Positions 53,233 to 62,606 are shown, numbered from the stretch's first letter. The stretch is DNA of 64,000 nucleotides from JBDHAC01 sp039588215 (GCA_039588215.1 JBDHAD010000003.1:1-64000); one strand, 5' to 3'. Made by a program: numbers and translations. Notes: generated by a model not told the origin, from the sequence alone.

Positions 53233-54086
53233 CCGCACACCACCACGTTCCTGCAGCTTCTCGCGGCGCCCCTCGCTCCACCCCGTGCCGCAGCCGGGCA
53301 CCCGTCATCTCTCGCCGGCGCGTCGCCGACGACACGTGGTGGCTCGAGCTCGATAGCCCCGAAATCGCTGCCGCCAGCCAGCCTGGGCAATTCGTGATGT
53401 TCGGGCTCGGGCTCGAGGAGCCCGGCGTATTCCTCCTCCCGCGTCCGTTCAGCGTCGCGTGGCGCTCGGAGGACGGACGGGTGGGCCTGCTCCTCCGCGT
53501 ATTCGGCGAGGGCACACGGCTGCTCGCGCAGCTCGAGCCCGGCGAGGAAGCGCTCCTCCTGGGTCCGCTCGGGCGCCCGTTCCAGGTCGAGCCCGGTCGA
53601 CCGATCGAGTGCGTGGCGGGCGGTGTGGGGCTGGCGCCGTTCATCTTTCTCGCCGCCGAGGCGACGGCCGCAACGGCAGATCAGGCCGCGAGCGCCGGTG
53701 CCGCCCCCGCCTCCGTCCGTCTCCTGTACGGGGAGCGGAACGAGCGGTTCCTGTTCGACCGCGACCTTCTTCACGAGCTGACTGGTGTGACCCCGGAGTT
53801 GTTCACAGAGGATGGGAGCGTGGGGCGGCGAGGCTTCGTCACCGAGGGAATCGAGGACGGGGACGAGGCTCTCCTCCTCGCCTGCGGTCCGACCCCGATG
53901 CTGCATGCGGTCGTGAGGCTCGCGGGGGAGCGCGGCCGTGACCTCCAGGTGTCCGTGGAGGAGCATATGGCGTGTGGGATCGGGACCTGTCAGGGGTGCG
54001 TGGTCCCCGGGGCCGACGGGGCGTGGATCAAGTCCTGTGTCGAGGGGCCCGTGTTCGACGCGACGGAGCTCGCATGGCCGACCTGA
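53229..54086 (+). CDS. pyrK: Dihydroorotate dehydrogenase electron-transfer subunit (CTG start)
   Basis: 285 residues if it begins at CTG 53229. The first ATG in frame (53394) falls inside the FAD-binding beta-barrel, after the diagnostic ISRRRVADDTWWLELDSPEI and PGQFVMFGLG segment, so the start must lie upstream; no ATG, GTG or TTG occurs there, and the only NTG codon is CTG 53229. It forms CTGA with the amidase stop and has GGAGG 9 nt upstream. Later features: LLPRPFSVAWR (FAD), VAGGVGLAPFIFLA (NAD), LLACGPTPMLHAV and CGIGTCQGC with a fourth Cys in KSCVEG near 246-270, the 2Fe-2S site. It passes electrons from PyrD to NAD. Confidence 0.92.
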   Translation: MTAHHHVPAASRGAPRSTPCRSRAPVISRRRVADDTWWLELDSPEIAAASQPGQFVMFGLGLEEPGVFLLPRPFSVAWRSEDGRVGLLLRVFGEGTRLLAQLEPGEEALLLGPLGRPFQVEPGRPIECVAGGVGLAPFIFLAAEATAATADQAASAGAAPASVRLLYGERNERFLFDRDLLHELTGVTPELFTEDGSVGRRGFVTEGIEDGDEALLLACGPTPMLHAVVRLAGERGRDLQVSVEEHMACGIGTCQGCVVPGADGAWIKSCVEGPVFDATELAWPT

Positions 54087-55012
54087 CCCAGCCCCTGTTC
54101 GGCGTCGAGTTCCACAGCCCCGTCCTACTGGCGTCGGGCACCTGCGGATACGGGCCGGAATACGCCGAGCTGATCCCGCTCGATCGGATCGGGGGCCTGG
54201 TCACCAAGGCCGTCAGCGTGGAGCCGCGTGTGGGGAACCCGCCGCACCGGGTCGCCGAGACGCCGGGAGGCATGATCAACGCGATCGGTCTCGAGAACGT
54301 GGGGCTCGAGCGGTTCATCGCTGAGAAGCTCCCGTGGCTGAGCGAGAACCTGACCCGCGCGCACGTCTTCGTGAACGTGGTCGGTTACATGAGCGACGAC
54401 TTCGCGGCGGTCGTGGCTGGGCTGGATGGCGAGGAAGGCTTCCTCGGCTACGAGATCAATGTCTCGTGCCCGAACGTGAAGGGTGGGACGATGTTCGGGA
54501 CCGATGAAGTCGCGCTCGCCGACCTGGTCAAGCAACTTCGCGCCGAGACCCAGCGGCCGTTGGTGGTCAAGCTCACCCCGAACGTGGCCGACGTCGGGGT
54601 GTTCGCACGCATCTGCGAGGAGAGCGGCGCCGATGGGTTGAGCGCGATCAACACCTTCCCGGGGATGTTGATCGATGTCGAGCGTCGGCGCCCCGTGATT
54701 GGAAACCGCACGGGTGGCGTGAGCGGTCCCGCGATCCTCCCCATGGGCGTCTACTCGACTTGGCGTGCCCGCGCCGCGTGCGACCTCCCCATCATGGGGA
54801 TCGGCGGGATCCGCAACGGGACCGATGCCATGCAGTACATCCTTGCCGGTGCGTGCCTCGTACAGGTCGGGACCGCCTCGTTCGTGGACCCGGATGCCGC
54901 TGTTCGCGTGCACGAAGGGATTGCGAGCTATCTCGACGACCACGGCCTCCCCACCCTCACCGAGCTGGTTGGAGCCCTCGAGGATGAGGGGATCTCCGGG
55001 CTTCCTTCGTAA
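54074..55012 (+). CDS. pyrD: Dihydroorotate dehydrogenase, class 1B catalytic subunit
   Basis: 312 residues from ATG 54074, overlapping pyrK by 13 nt. FMN enzyme oxidising dihydroorotate in UMP synthesis. Motifs: SPVLLASGTCGYGPEYAEL, GGLVTKAVSVEPRVGNPP, EINVSCPNVKGGTMFGTD with the catalytic Cys of class 1 enzymes, VVKLTPNVADV, INTFPGMLID, GGVSGPAILPMGV and MGIGGIRNGTDAMQYILAGA. Presence of pyrK immediately upstream confirms the NAD-linked 1B class. The last codons coincide with a promoter-like element shared with two other genes in the window. Confidence 0.96.
   Translation: MADLTQPLFGVEFHSPVLLASGTCGYGPEYAELIPLDRIGGLVTKAVSVEPRVGNPPHRVAETPGGMINAIGLENVGLERFIAEKLPWLSENLTRAHVFVNVVGYMSDDFAAVVAGLDGEEGFLGYEINVSCPNVKGGTMFGTDEVALADLVKQLRAETQRPLVVKLTPNVADVGVFARICEESGADGLSAINTFPGMLIDVERRRPVIGNRTGGVSGPAILPMGVYSTWRARAACDLPIMGIGGIRNGTDAMQYILAGACLVQVGTASFVDPDAAVRVHEGIASYLDDHGLPTLTELVGALEDEGISGLPS
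54984..55011 (+). promoter_or_regulatory. Shared bipartite promoter-like element, copy C (upstream of SusC gene)
   Basis: ATGAGGGG (54984-54991), 11 nt, TCCTTCGTA (55003-55011), followed by ACCCG. Same two blocks and identical spacing as the copies at 62398 and 63149. It lies in the last codons of pyrD, 150-180 nt before the SusC-type gene. GGGG to CGTA spacing is 16 nt, as in ECF sigma promoters. Confidence 0.65.
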
Positions 55013-55160
55013 CCCGCGTACACGCAGTCCCCCCCTGCCACAGGGGGTGCCAGCCGCGAAGCGACGGAGGCGCACCTATGAACTGGGCTCTTGCGGACCC
55101 GAAGATGGGTTTCGGATTTTTGGGTCGGCACCTCCCGAGTACGCGTGAGATCTTCATATC

Positions 55161-58100
55161 GTGTCCGGGCAGGCGAACAGCCGCACCTTGCCCATGGCGC
55201 GGGATGGCCGATTCGCGCTCTCCCGCCCCTTAGCCCCTCTCATCCCTGACCCCCGACCTGCCCATCGGTCCATCGCAGTGGGGTTGGTCGCCGCACTGAC
55301 TCTCCTTTTTGCCATCGAACCCACACAGGCCCAGGCCGGGATAATCGCCGGCACGGTCACCAACATCCAGACGAGAGAACCGGTGAATGCCGCTCAGGTG
55401 TTCATCCCTGGCACCGATATCGGAGTGATCACGGACCGGGACGGCCAATATCGTCTGGCGCCGGTGCCTGCCGGTGAAGTCACCATCGAGGTGCGCCTGA
55501 TCGGGTACCGTACCGCCATCCAGACCGTGTCGGTCGTGCCAGGCCAGCCATCGACGCTGGACTTCCAGCTCGAGGTATCCGCGGTCCAGCTCGAGGACGT
55601 GACGGTCAACGTCGTGACCGGCCTCGAGCGCCGCCGCCGGCAGCAAGGGACGAACACAGGTAACATCGACGTCGCGGCGTTGAACCAAGCCCCCATTCAG
55701 GACATCTCCGACCTGCTCGCGGGGCGGATAGAAGGGGTCATCCTGCAGGACGTTTCGGGGACGACGGGTACATCGCAGCGGATTCGGATCCGGGGTGCCA
55801 CCAGCCTGTCGCTCTCCAACGAGCCGCTGATCATCGTCGATGGCGCCTACTTCGGCACCGCTTTGCCCTATGGCAACGCCGGCAGCCCTACGTTGATGAC
55901 GGGCGGCCAGGAGCCCTCGCGACTCAACGACCTCGGCCCTGGAGAGATCGAGAGCCTCGATGTCATCAAGGGGCCGGCAGCGTCGGCTCTCTACGGGGCG
56001 CGGGGGGCGAACGGGGTGATCCTGATCACCACGAGGCGGGGCTCACCGGGCGGGACCGACTGGCACTTCTACGGCGAGGTGGCCGAGTTGGAGGACCGGA
56101 CGGATTACCCGCTCAACTACTTGGCCATCCAGGTGATCGGTGACGCGAGCGCACCGGTGTTCAACGAGGAAGGGTTCAACTTCGACGACTTCGTGGCTTG
56201 CTACAACCACGAAGCCGCGGCGGGAGAGTGCGAGCAGGATCGGTTCCTGACCTTCAACATGCTCCGTGACCCCCGCACGACACCGTTCCAGAAGGGAGAC
56301 CGGGCCGTGTACGGGATCGGAGTCTCGGGTGGCACCCCCACCGCGATGTACTTCCTCTCGGGCGAGCACACGGCTGAGAACGGAGTCCTCCTCCTAGACG
56401 TCAGCCACGAGGAGAAGTGGAACCTGCGGGCGAACCTGGATGCGGAGCCCGCCGAGGATCTGAGTACATCGCTCAGCGTCGGGTTCGTCTCGCGCGACGT
56501 CGGCTTCCTGTGCCAGGACAACTGCATTTACAGCCCGATCGTAAACGCGATCGGTGGCATGGCCGGCTTCGTACCTGGCGGACACCCCAATCCGGAAACG
56601 GGAGGCCCCAATCCACTCAACTATTGGTTCAACCGCAATTTCCAAGATCTGGCCGAAGCCGGGCGCAGCACCCAGGAGACCGAGCGCTTCACCGGAAGCA
56701 TCCACGCGAGCTGGAGGCCGACCTCGTGGCTAAGCGCCCAGGGGACGGCCGGAATCGACTGGATCAACAACTTCGACTTCGCGACGGTCCAACCGGGGTT
56801 GGACAACCTGTGGTGGCCCTGGATCGAGGGATTTCGCGACGCGGCCCGGTATCAGAGGCAGAACTGGACCGTGAACGCCTCGGTGACCGCGAGGTTCGAG
56901 CTTCCGGGAACCACCATCACCTCCGTCTCGACGGCCGGGGCAAGCTACCAGGAGGAGTTGCTCAACGGTGCGCGCTGCGCCGGCACCGACCTGATTGCAG
57001 GCACCGATTCTTGCAGCTCCACGAGCGCACGGTTCGAGGTCGACGAGCCGTTCCTCAACGTGGTGGCCATCGGCGCCTTCTTCCAGCAGGAGTTTTCGTG
57101 GGCCGAAAAGCTGTTCCTCACCGGATCGGTCCGCCTGGACGACGACAGCAACTTTGGAGGGAACTCCAAGCTGCAGGCCTACCCCTCGGCCTGGCTCTCC
57201 TACCTGATCAGCGACGAAGACTGGTTTCCGACCGGGGAGGTCTTAAGCGAGTTGAGACTCAGAGGCGCCTTTGGCATGGCCGGGACGCGCCCCGGCTTTC
57301 GAGACGCCATCTCCCTGTTCGCGCCCACGGCGGCGACAGTCGGTGGCGAGACCGTGCCCGGAGTCACGCTGGACGAGACGGGCAACAAGCTGCTGAGGCC
57401 GGAACGCTCGACCGAGTGGGAGGCTGGGTTCGACATCGGGCTACTAGGGGATCGAGTCGGGATCGAGCTCACGTATTTCGACAAGCGAACGAAGGATGCG
57501 CTCATCGAGCGACCTCTCCCACCATCCTATGGCCTCACCGCCTCGATGTTCCAGAATATCGGGGAGATCCGGAACCGCGGAACCGAAGTGTCCTTGTGGG
57601 CTCATGCGGTGAACCTGCGTGACCTCAAGGCGAACCTGACCCTCCAGTGGACCACGCTCGACAACGAGATCGTGAAGCTGGGTGAGGGCGTCGAGCCCGT
57701 CATCTTCAGCGGGGGTTCGCAGCGCCACATGGAAGGCTTCGCCGCCGGCAGCTTCCACTCTGAGCCCTACTCCTGGGATGATGCGAACGGCGATGGGCTC
57801 CTGTCCATCGATGAGGTGTCCGCTGAGGACGAAGCGGTCTTCATCGGCGAAGCGCTCCCCACTTGGACGGCTTCGCTCCACGCCGATGTCGAGCTCTTCC
57901 AGTTCCTGCGGTTGAGCACGCTGTTTGATGCACGCGGCGGGTACAGCACTCAGAACCTCACCGAGGAGTTCCGGTGTCGGCAGTTCAGAGATAATCGCAC
58001 GCGAGCAGGACGTGGGTGCAGGGCGAACGCGGGCCAGAACGCCTCACTCGAGGAGCAGGCGGCGTCGATTGCGCAATGGTTCCACGGAACCACTGCGGGC

Positions 58101-58361
58101 TTCCTGCAGAAAGCAGACTTCATCAAGTGGCGGGAGCTTTCTCTCACTATGACCGCGCCGCCGTCACTCGCCAGCAAGCACGTGCTGCTGGAGCGGACTA
58201 GCCTGACGTTATCCGGCCGTAACCTGAGGACCTTTACCGGTTATCGCGGTCTCGATCCCGAGGCGAACGACTCCGGGGCCTCGAGTAGCTTCCGGCAAAG
58301 GGAGTTCAATACGCAGCCACCTGTGCGGGTGTTCACGCTGCGGCTGGACGTGAGGTTATGA
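55161..58361 (+). CDS. SusC/RagA-type TonB-dependent outer-membrane receptor
   Basis: 1066 residues from GTG 55161, or 1055 from ATG 55194. A signal peptide (GLVAALTLLFAIEPTQAQA) is followed by a carboxypeptidase-regulatory-like domain (IIAGTVTNIQTREPVNAAQV, DRDGQYRLAPVPAG). The plug domain reads DISDLLAGRIEGVILQDVSG, RIRIRGATSLSLSNEPLIIV, then GEIESLDVIKGPAASALYGA and GANGVILITTRRG, the SusC/RagA plug signature. About 750 residues of barrel end in VFTLRLDVRL with a terminal hydrophobic residue. It imports a ligand with TonB energy. No SusD-like partner follows; the next gene is convergent. Ligand unknown. Confidence 0.93.
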   Translation: MSGQANSRTLPMARDGRFALSRPLAPLIPDPRPAHRSIAVGLVAALTLLFAIEPTQAQAGIIAGTVTNIQTREPVNAAQVFIPGTDIGVITDRDGQYRLAPVPAGEVTIEVRLIGYRTAIQTVSVVPGQPSTLDFQLEVSAVQLEDVTVNVVTGLERRRRQQGTNTGNIDVAALNQAPIQDISDLLAGRIEGVILQDVSGTTGTSQRIRIRGATSLSLSNEPLIIVDGAYFGTALPYGNAGSPTLMTGGQEPSRLNDLGPGEIESLDVIKGPAASALYGARGANGVILITTRRGSPGGTDWHFYGEVAELEDRTDYPLNYLAIQVIGDASAPVFNEEGFNFDDFVACYNHEAAAGECEQDRFLTFNMLRDPRTTPFQKGDRAVYGIGVSGGTPTAMYFLSGEHTAENGVLLLDVSHEEKWNLRANLDAEPAEDLSTSLSVGFVSRDVGFLCQDNCIYSPIVNAIGGMAGFVPGGHPNPETGGPNPLNYWFNRNFQDLAEAGRSTQETERFTGSIHASWRPTSWLSAQGTAGIDWINNFDFATVQPGLDNLWWPWIEGFRDAARYQRQNWTVNASVTARFELPGTTITSVSTAGASYQEELLNGARCAGTDLIAGTDSCSSTSARFEVDEPFLNVVAIGAFFQQEFSWAEKLFLTGSVRLDDDSNFGGNSKLQAYPSAWLSYLISDEDWFPTGEVLSELRLRGAFGMAGTRPGFRDAISLFAPTAATVGGETVPGVTLDETGNKLLRPERSTEWEAGFDIGLLGDRVGIELTYFDKRTKDALIERPLPPSYGLTASMFQNIGEIRNRGTEVSLWAHAVNLRDLKANLTLQWTTLDNEIVKLGEGVEPVIFSGGSQRHMEGFAAGSFHSEPYSWDDANGDGLLSIDEVSAEDEAVFIGEALPTWTASLHADVELFQFLRLSTLFDARGGYSTQNLTEEFRCRQFRDNRTRAGRGCRANAGQNASLEEQAASIAQWFHGTTAGFLQKADFIKWRELSLTMTAPPSLASKHVLLERTSLTLSGRNLRTFTGYRGLDPEANDSGASSSFRQREFNTQPPVRVFTLRLDVRL

Positions 58362-58481
58362 GCGCCGGCGGGTGGGCGCGGAGACAGACCGAGGCCAGTG
58401 GCACTTGCGGCACGACTCTGACTCGCAGGAGGATCCGGGGGGGCTGTTCGGTTCCTTCAGGCCCACCTGGCGCCAAATGCA

Positions 58482-61400
58482 CTAGCCTCGCCTTAACCGC
58501 TCCAGTTCTGCTCGCCCCTCCTCTACCATCCACTCGTACTCCGGGTCCGGGCGCGTGAACGTGTCGAGGAAGGTGGTCCAGTGCCGGATGGCGCGCGTGG
58601 TATCGCCGAGCCGGGTGTATATGAATGCGAGCCGACGGTGCACGAAGGGGTACGCGACGCCTGCGAGCTCGATGTCGGCGAGCCGATAGAAGTCAACGGT
58701 GGCGAAGGGCTCGAAGAGCGCGGCCGCCCGCTCGAGCCGCCCCAGTTTCTCGTGCGCATCGGCCACCATCCAACGGATTAGGGCGTCGCTGGCCCCCCAG
58801 GGGATCAGGCCCACGATGGGATCGCCAAGCTGCACGACCGACTCCCAGTCCCGCTCATGGTAGGCGATCATGGTCCGTACAAAGGGTACGCGGACACCCG
58901 TAGGATCCCGATTCGACCACCGCGTGAACCGCTCCCGAGTCACTCTGCCCGACAAATCAGGCCGCTGGGTGAACGTATCGGCGATGAAGGCGTCGAGCGC
59001 ATGTCGCGTGGCGAGCGAATCGCCCGCCAAGGCCTCTTGCGTCACCTCTATGTGAGCACCGCCATAGCACTCGTCGCCCTGAGGTGGGAACTGCCAGCAG
59101 GTCGAGTCGTTGGGGACCGGTATCGTCTCGGTGACTACGGCGAGGAGTTGACCGACCGGAGGGGCACCCCTGAAACAATGCGGGCAAGGATTGCTCGGAG
59201 TGATCGCCCACGGAGGTTCTCGGCTTCCGCGAACGGCCTCCCGGAACCTGGCGATCCACTCCAGTACGACGCGGATCTCCCCACGCACGATATGCGAGGA
59301 AGCCCACTTGGCATGGGTTCCCGCCCGAAGCGCCCCTGGAAGGGAGGGGACGATTTCGGGTTCCACGGCCAGGCTCTCGGCGGCCGCCCAATCGGCATCC
59401 CGTATCGCGGCTTGCTGGAGTAATGCTCGGCGCGTTTCTTCGAGCTCCACGTGGCTCAGATAGCCTCGCGCCTCCTCGGTGCGTCCCAATCCGATCAGGA
59501 GTCCGGTGCGTAAAACGTGGTCCCGCTGGTATAGCCCGAAGGGGCTGATCTCCGCTGCGCGATCCAGAAGATCGATCGCGGTCTCCGAGTTCTCACTCGT
59601 TCGCAAATCCCTGGCAACCAGATTGGCGAGAACGCGGTACCAGCGGAGCTCGTTGGGTTGCGCCCGCACGGCCCGCTCCAGCGCGGCCCTCTGGCCATCC
59701 AAATCCGCGGACTCTATGAAATCGAGATACGCACGCTCCGCCTCCGTCATCCGATCCTCGTAACGCCGCGCCTGCTCGAGCTGGAAGTGCATGGAGTCGC
59801 GTTGGCTGCCCAGGCCCCAAAGCGCGAGCCACGCCATGGCGAAGCCAGGGTCTTCTTCCACGACCTCAAGTAGCAGACGCTTCGACTCGGCATGATTGAA
59901 CTCGACGAGTCGCTGCCGCTCGGCCTCGATGTACTTTTGGTAAGCTTGGAAGGAAGGGGTCCGAACTTCCACGAGTGGGCGAGTGGCTTGCACCAGGGCC
60001 GGGTTCTCACCGAGCCCCTCCCGAAGCCCCCGCGCGATCCGCTCGAGAGCCGGAAGAAGGTCATCGTCTCCCTCTGCCGAGACGCGCTCGGAGGTGATGA
60101 GCGTCCCCGACTCGGCGTCCAGCACCCGGGCCAGCACCAGGTAGCGACCACCGACATGGTCGACCTGTCCGGTAACGACTGTACGGATCGAGGCGCGAAT
60201 TGCCAGTTCGCGAGCGACAGCCTCCGTGAGGCTGGTGGTGTCCGGCTTTCCGGCCAGTTCAAGGCCAAACAGGATCTGGTCTTGTGGCGTGGTTTCGACG
60301 ATCGTCGACCGGTCCAGCTCGTCGCTGAGGATTGTCCGAAAGCTCCTCAGGTATCTTGGTTCTGCGGTCCCCTCGAAGCCCGCGACCAACGTCCACGGTT
60401 TGACGACGGGTTCGGCTGACAGGGTACCCTCAGACTCGAACACGCTAGCGACCGGGCTAGAGAGCAGGATCGCGATCCCCGCGGCGGCGGCGGCAGCCCC
60501 GAGCCCCAGCCACCGCCAACGGCTGCCGATCACGCGCACCAACGGCCTTGACTCGCCCAGCGCATGGCGCAGGTCCGTTGCGGTCGGGTACCGCTCCGCG
60601 GAGTCCTTGGCGAGCAGGCGATCGACGACAGCTTCGAGTTCTGGGTCGATCTCCGGCCGCACGGCCGAGATTGGTTGCGGCCCCTCCTCCTGGATGGCGT
60701 GGATCACGACGGCATTGGAATCGCCCCGGAAGGGGCGCTCGCCCGTCAGCATCTCGTACAGCACGACGCCCAGCGCCCAGAGATCGGTGCGGTGGTCGGC
60801 CGTCTTCCCCCGCGTCTGCTCGGGGGACATGTAGGCGACGGTGCCCATCGTCGAGCCGGTCCGTGTCAGCGTGACATCGGCGAGCTTGGCGAGCCCGAAG
60901 TCGAGCACCTTCACGAGCCCCTCGGGCGAGACGATCACGTTCCCGGGCTTGATGTCCCGGTGCACGATCTCGCGCTTATGGGCCGCCTCCAGTCCCGCCG
61001 CGATCTGACGCGCGTAGTCCGTGGCCTGCTCGATCGGGAGCGGCCCGCGGGCGAGCTTCTGCTTGAGCGTCTCCCCCTCGCAGTAGGCCATGGCGATGAA
61101 GCGGCGCCCGTCCTCGCTCTCCCCAATCTCGTAGACGGTGCACACGTTGGGGTGGTCGAGCGCGGCCTCGGCTTGGGCCTCGACGAGGAATCGCTCGTCG
61201 GCCTCCTCGTCGTGGGTCATGTGGCGGGGAAGGAACTTGAGGGCGACGGGGCGGTTCAGGAGCGTGTCGTGCGCGAGGTAGACCACCCCCATACCGCCCC
61301 GGCCTAGGTGGTCCTCGATCAGGTACTGGCGCACGGAGCGCCCGATCAGGGGATCGGGGCCTGGGGCCGGGCCGGGAGGCTCGGAAGCGGAGCCCGGGGA

Positions 61401-61607
61401 CCACGGGGAGAGGGACAGGAGGGCATCGGCGAGGCTGTCGAAGAACCCTTCCGCGTCGCCAGCGGCGGCGATCAGGGATTGGAGCTCGGCCTCGGCTGCC
61501 GGGTCACCGGCGCACGCCTCCTCCAGGAAGGCCTGTTGCTCCTCCGGCGGCAGTGCCTTCGCCTGCTCGAACAGCCGCTTCAGTGACTCCGGGTCCGATG
61601 CTTCCAT
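58482..61607 (-). CDS. Membrane serine/threonine kinase with TPR-like sensor region
   Basis: 1041 residues from ATG 61607. Residues 1-80 are an acidic helical leader. The kinase domain (about 88-350) has LGRGGMGVVYLAHD (P loop), VALKFLPR, IVHRDIKPGNVIV near 214, VKVLDFGLAK, GTVAYMSPEQTRGK and LWALGVVLYEMLTG: all catalytic residues are present. One membrane helix near 365-382 (LGLGAAAAAAGIAILLS) separates it from about 650 helical residues with TPR-like pairs (AMAWLALWGLGSQRDSMHFQ, LVARDLRTSENSETAIDLL). It lies 30 bp downstream of the ECF sigma gene on the same strand, a pairing common in Gemmatimonadota and Planctomycetota. It probably phosphorylates or senses for that sigma factor. Confidence 0.93.
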   Translation of the reverse strand: MEASDPESLKRLFEQAKALPPEEQQAFLEEACAGDPAAEAELQSLIAAAGDAEGFFDSLADALLSLSPWSPGSASEPPGPAPGPDPLIGRSVRQYLIEDHLGRGGMGVVYLAHDTLLNRPVALKFLPRHMTHDEEADERFLVEAQAEAALDHPNVCTVYEIGESEDGRRFIAMAYCEGETLKQKLARGPLPIEQATDYARQIAAGLEAAHKREIVHRDIKPGNVIVSPEGLVKVLDFGLAKLADVTLTRTGSTMGTVAYMSPEQTRGKTADHRTDLWALGVVLYEMLTGERPFRGDSNAVVIHAIQEEGPQPISAVRPEIDPELEAVVDRLLAKDSAERYPTATDLRHALGESRPLVRVIGSRWRWLGLGAAAAAAGIAILLSSPVASVFESEGTLSAEPVVKPWTLVAGFEGTAEPRYLRSFRTILSDELDRSTIVETTPQDQILFGLELAGKPDTTSLTEAVARELAIRASIRTVVTGQVDHVGGRYLVLARVLDAESGTLITSERVSAEGDDDLLPALERIARGLREGLGENPALVQATRPLVEVRTPSFQAYQKYIEAERQRLVEFNHAESKRLLLEVVEEDPGFAMAWLALWGLGSQRDSMHFQLEQARRYEDRMTEAERAYLDFIESADLDGQRAALERAVRAQPNELRWYRVLANLVARDLRTSENSETAIDLLDRAAEISPFGLYQRDHVLRTGLLIGLGRTEEARGYLSHVELEETRRALLQQAAIRDADWAAAESLAVEPEIVPSLPGALRAGTHAKWASSHIVRGEIRVVLEWIARFREAVRGSREPPWAITPSNPCPHCFRGAPPVGQLLAVVTETIPVPNDSTCWQFPPQGDECYGGAHIEVTQEALAGDSLATRHALDAFIADTFTQRPDLSGRVTRERFTRWSNRDPTGVRVPFVRTMIAYHERDWESVVQLGDPIVGLIPWGASDALIRWMVADAHEKLGRLERAAALFEPFATVDFYRLADIELAGVAYPFVHRRLAFIYTRLGDTTRAIRHWTTFLDTFTRPDPEYEWMVEEGRAELERLRRG

Positions 61608-61637
61608 CGCTCCGGTCTCCTTGCTCCTGCCGAGTCT

Positions 61638-62252
61638 CTACTGGCCGCCCCTCGCCCGCTTCATGTCCCGGAATAGCCACGCCTTCGCCATCGCCCAGTC
61701 GCGCTCGACGGTGGCGTGCGAGACCCCGAGCGCGGTCGCCGTGTCGGGGATGGACATGCCCCCGAAGAAGCGGTACTCCACGACCTTGCTCTGACGCTCG
61801 TCCCGCTCCTTGAGCCGGTCCAGTGCCTCGTGCAGGGCGATCAGCGAGTCGGCCTTGTCGCTCGAGATCTCGGGGCCGAGTCCCTCCACCCGCATCTCGT
61901 CGAGCGTCACGCGCACCTGGTCCCCGCCGCGCTTCTTGGCCTGCTTGATCCGGGCGTAGTCGATCAGGATCTGGCGCATGGCGGTAGCCGCCACGGCCAG
62001 GAGGTGGGCCCGGTTCTCCCAATCGGGCTCCTCGGGGGCGGCCAGCTTCAGGTAGGCTTCGTGGACGATCGCGGTGGTGTTGAGCGTGTGATCGCCCTGC
62101 CAGCGGGCGCGCTGCCCGTGGGCGAGCCCGTGCAACTGCTGGTAGACGATCGGAAAGAGCCTGTCGAACGCCGAACGGTCTCCCGCTCGAACGTCCACGA
62201 GAAGTTGCGTAACGGTGTGCTGCAGCGAGCCGTCCATGCCAGCGCCGGCCAT
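61638..62252 (-). CDS. ECF-type RNA polymerase sigma factor (TIGR02999-like)
   Basis: 204 residues from ATG 62252 (AGAGGA 9 nt upstream). Region 2: DRLFPIVYQQLHGLAHGQRA, TLNTTAIVHEAYLKLA, ENRAHLLAVAATAMRQILID, then YARIKQAKKRGGD. Region 4: VVEYRFFGGMSIPDTATALG and VSHATVERDWAMAKAWL, a helix-turn-helix for -35 recognition. NTTAIVHEAYLKL and the YAR..KKRGG segment are hallmarks of the ECF group annotated TIGR02999, often linked to serine/threonine kinases rather than anti-sigma factors. No anti-sigma gene is present. Nearby copies of a common promoter element are candidate targets. Confidence 0.93.
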   Translation of the reverse strand: MAGAGMDGSLQHTVTQLLVDVRAGDRSAFDRLFPIVYQQLHGLAHGQRARWQGDHTLNTTAIVHEAYLKLAAPEEPDWENRAHLLAVAATAMRQILIDYARIKQAKKRGGDQVRVTLDEMRVEGLGPEISSDKADSLIALHEALDRLKERDERQSKVVEYRFFGGMSIPDTATALGVSHATVERDWAMAKAWLFRDMKRARGGQ

Positions 62253-62606
62253 GAGGCGATCCTCTCAGCTTGTCGGGAGACGACCAAAAAAACCTAGCCC
62301 GGGCGACCCCCGAAGTCACTAGTCATCTCTGTAAGTCTTCACATCACATGGGTTTCTGCTCATCTGGGCATACAGGTCTGCGGTCACCCACCCTGCCATG
62401 AGGGGCGTCCCCCCTTTCCTTCGTATACCCGATGCACACGGGCTGCAAAGCCACTCACACGGAGGCGGCCAGCGGTCTCGGCAAGACGGGGCCGCGCCTC
62501 AACAGACGGACATGCATCGGCACGCCGAGCTCCAACCGAGCTGCCGAGCCGCCTTCGACGGTTGGAACGCAGTTGGGAGAGACCGGCGAGACAAGGTAGG
62601 AGCCCC
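62253..62606. other. Divergent region between ECF sigma gene and lipoprotein gene
   Basis: 354 bp. It holds the shared promoter-like element (62398-62425) on the plus strand and, from 62332, an upstream block similar to the one before 63149. The opposite-strand frame here reads VYEG across the element only because of the element itself. No copy of the element faces the sigma gene. Confidence 0.6.
62398..62425 (+). promoter_or_regulatory. Shared bipartite promoter-like element, copy A
   Basis: ATGAGGGG (62398-62405), 11 nt, TCCTTCGTA (62417-62425), then TACCCGATG. It lies 180 nt before the lipoprotein at 62607 and next to the divergent ECF sigma gene. Confidence 0.7.
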
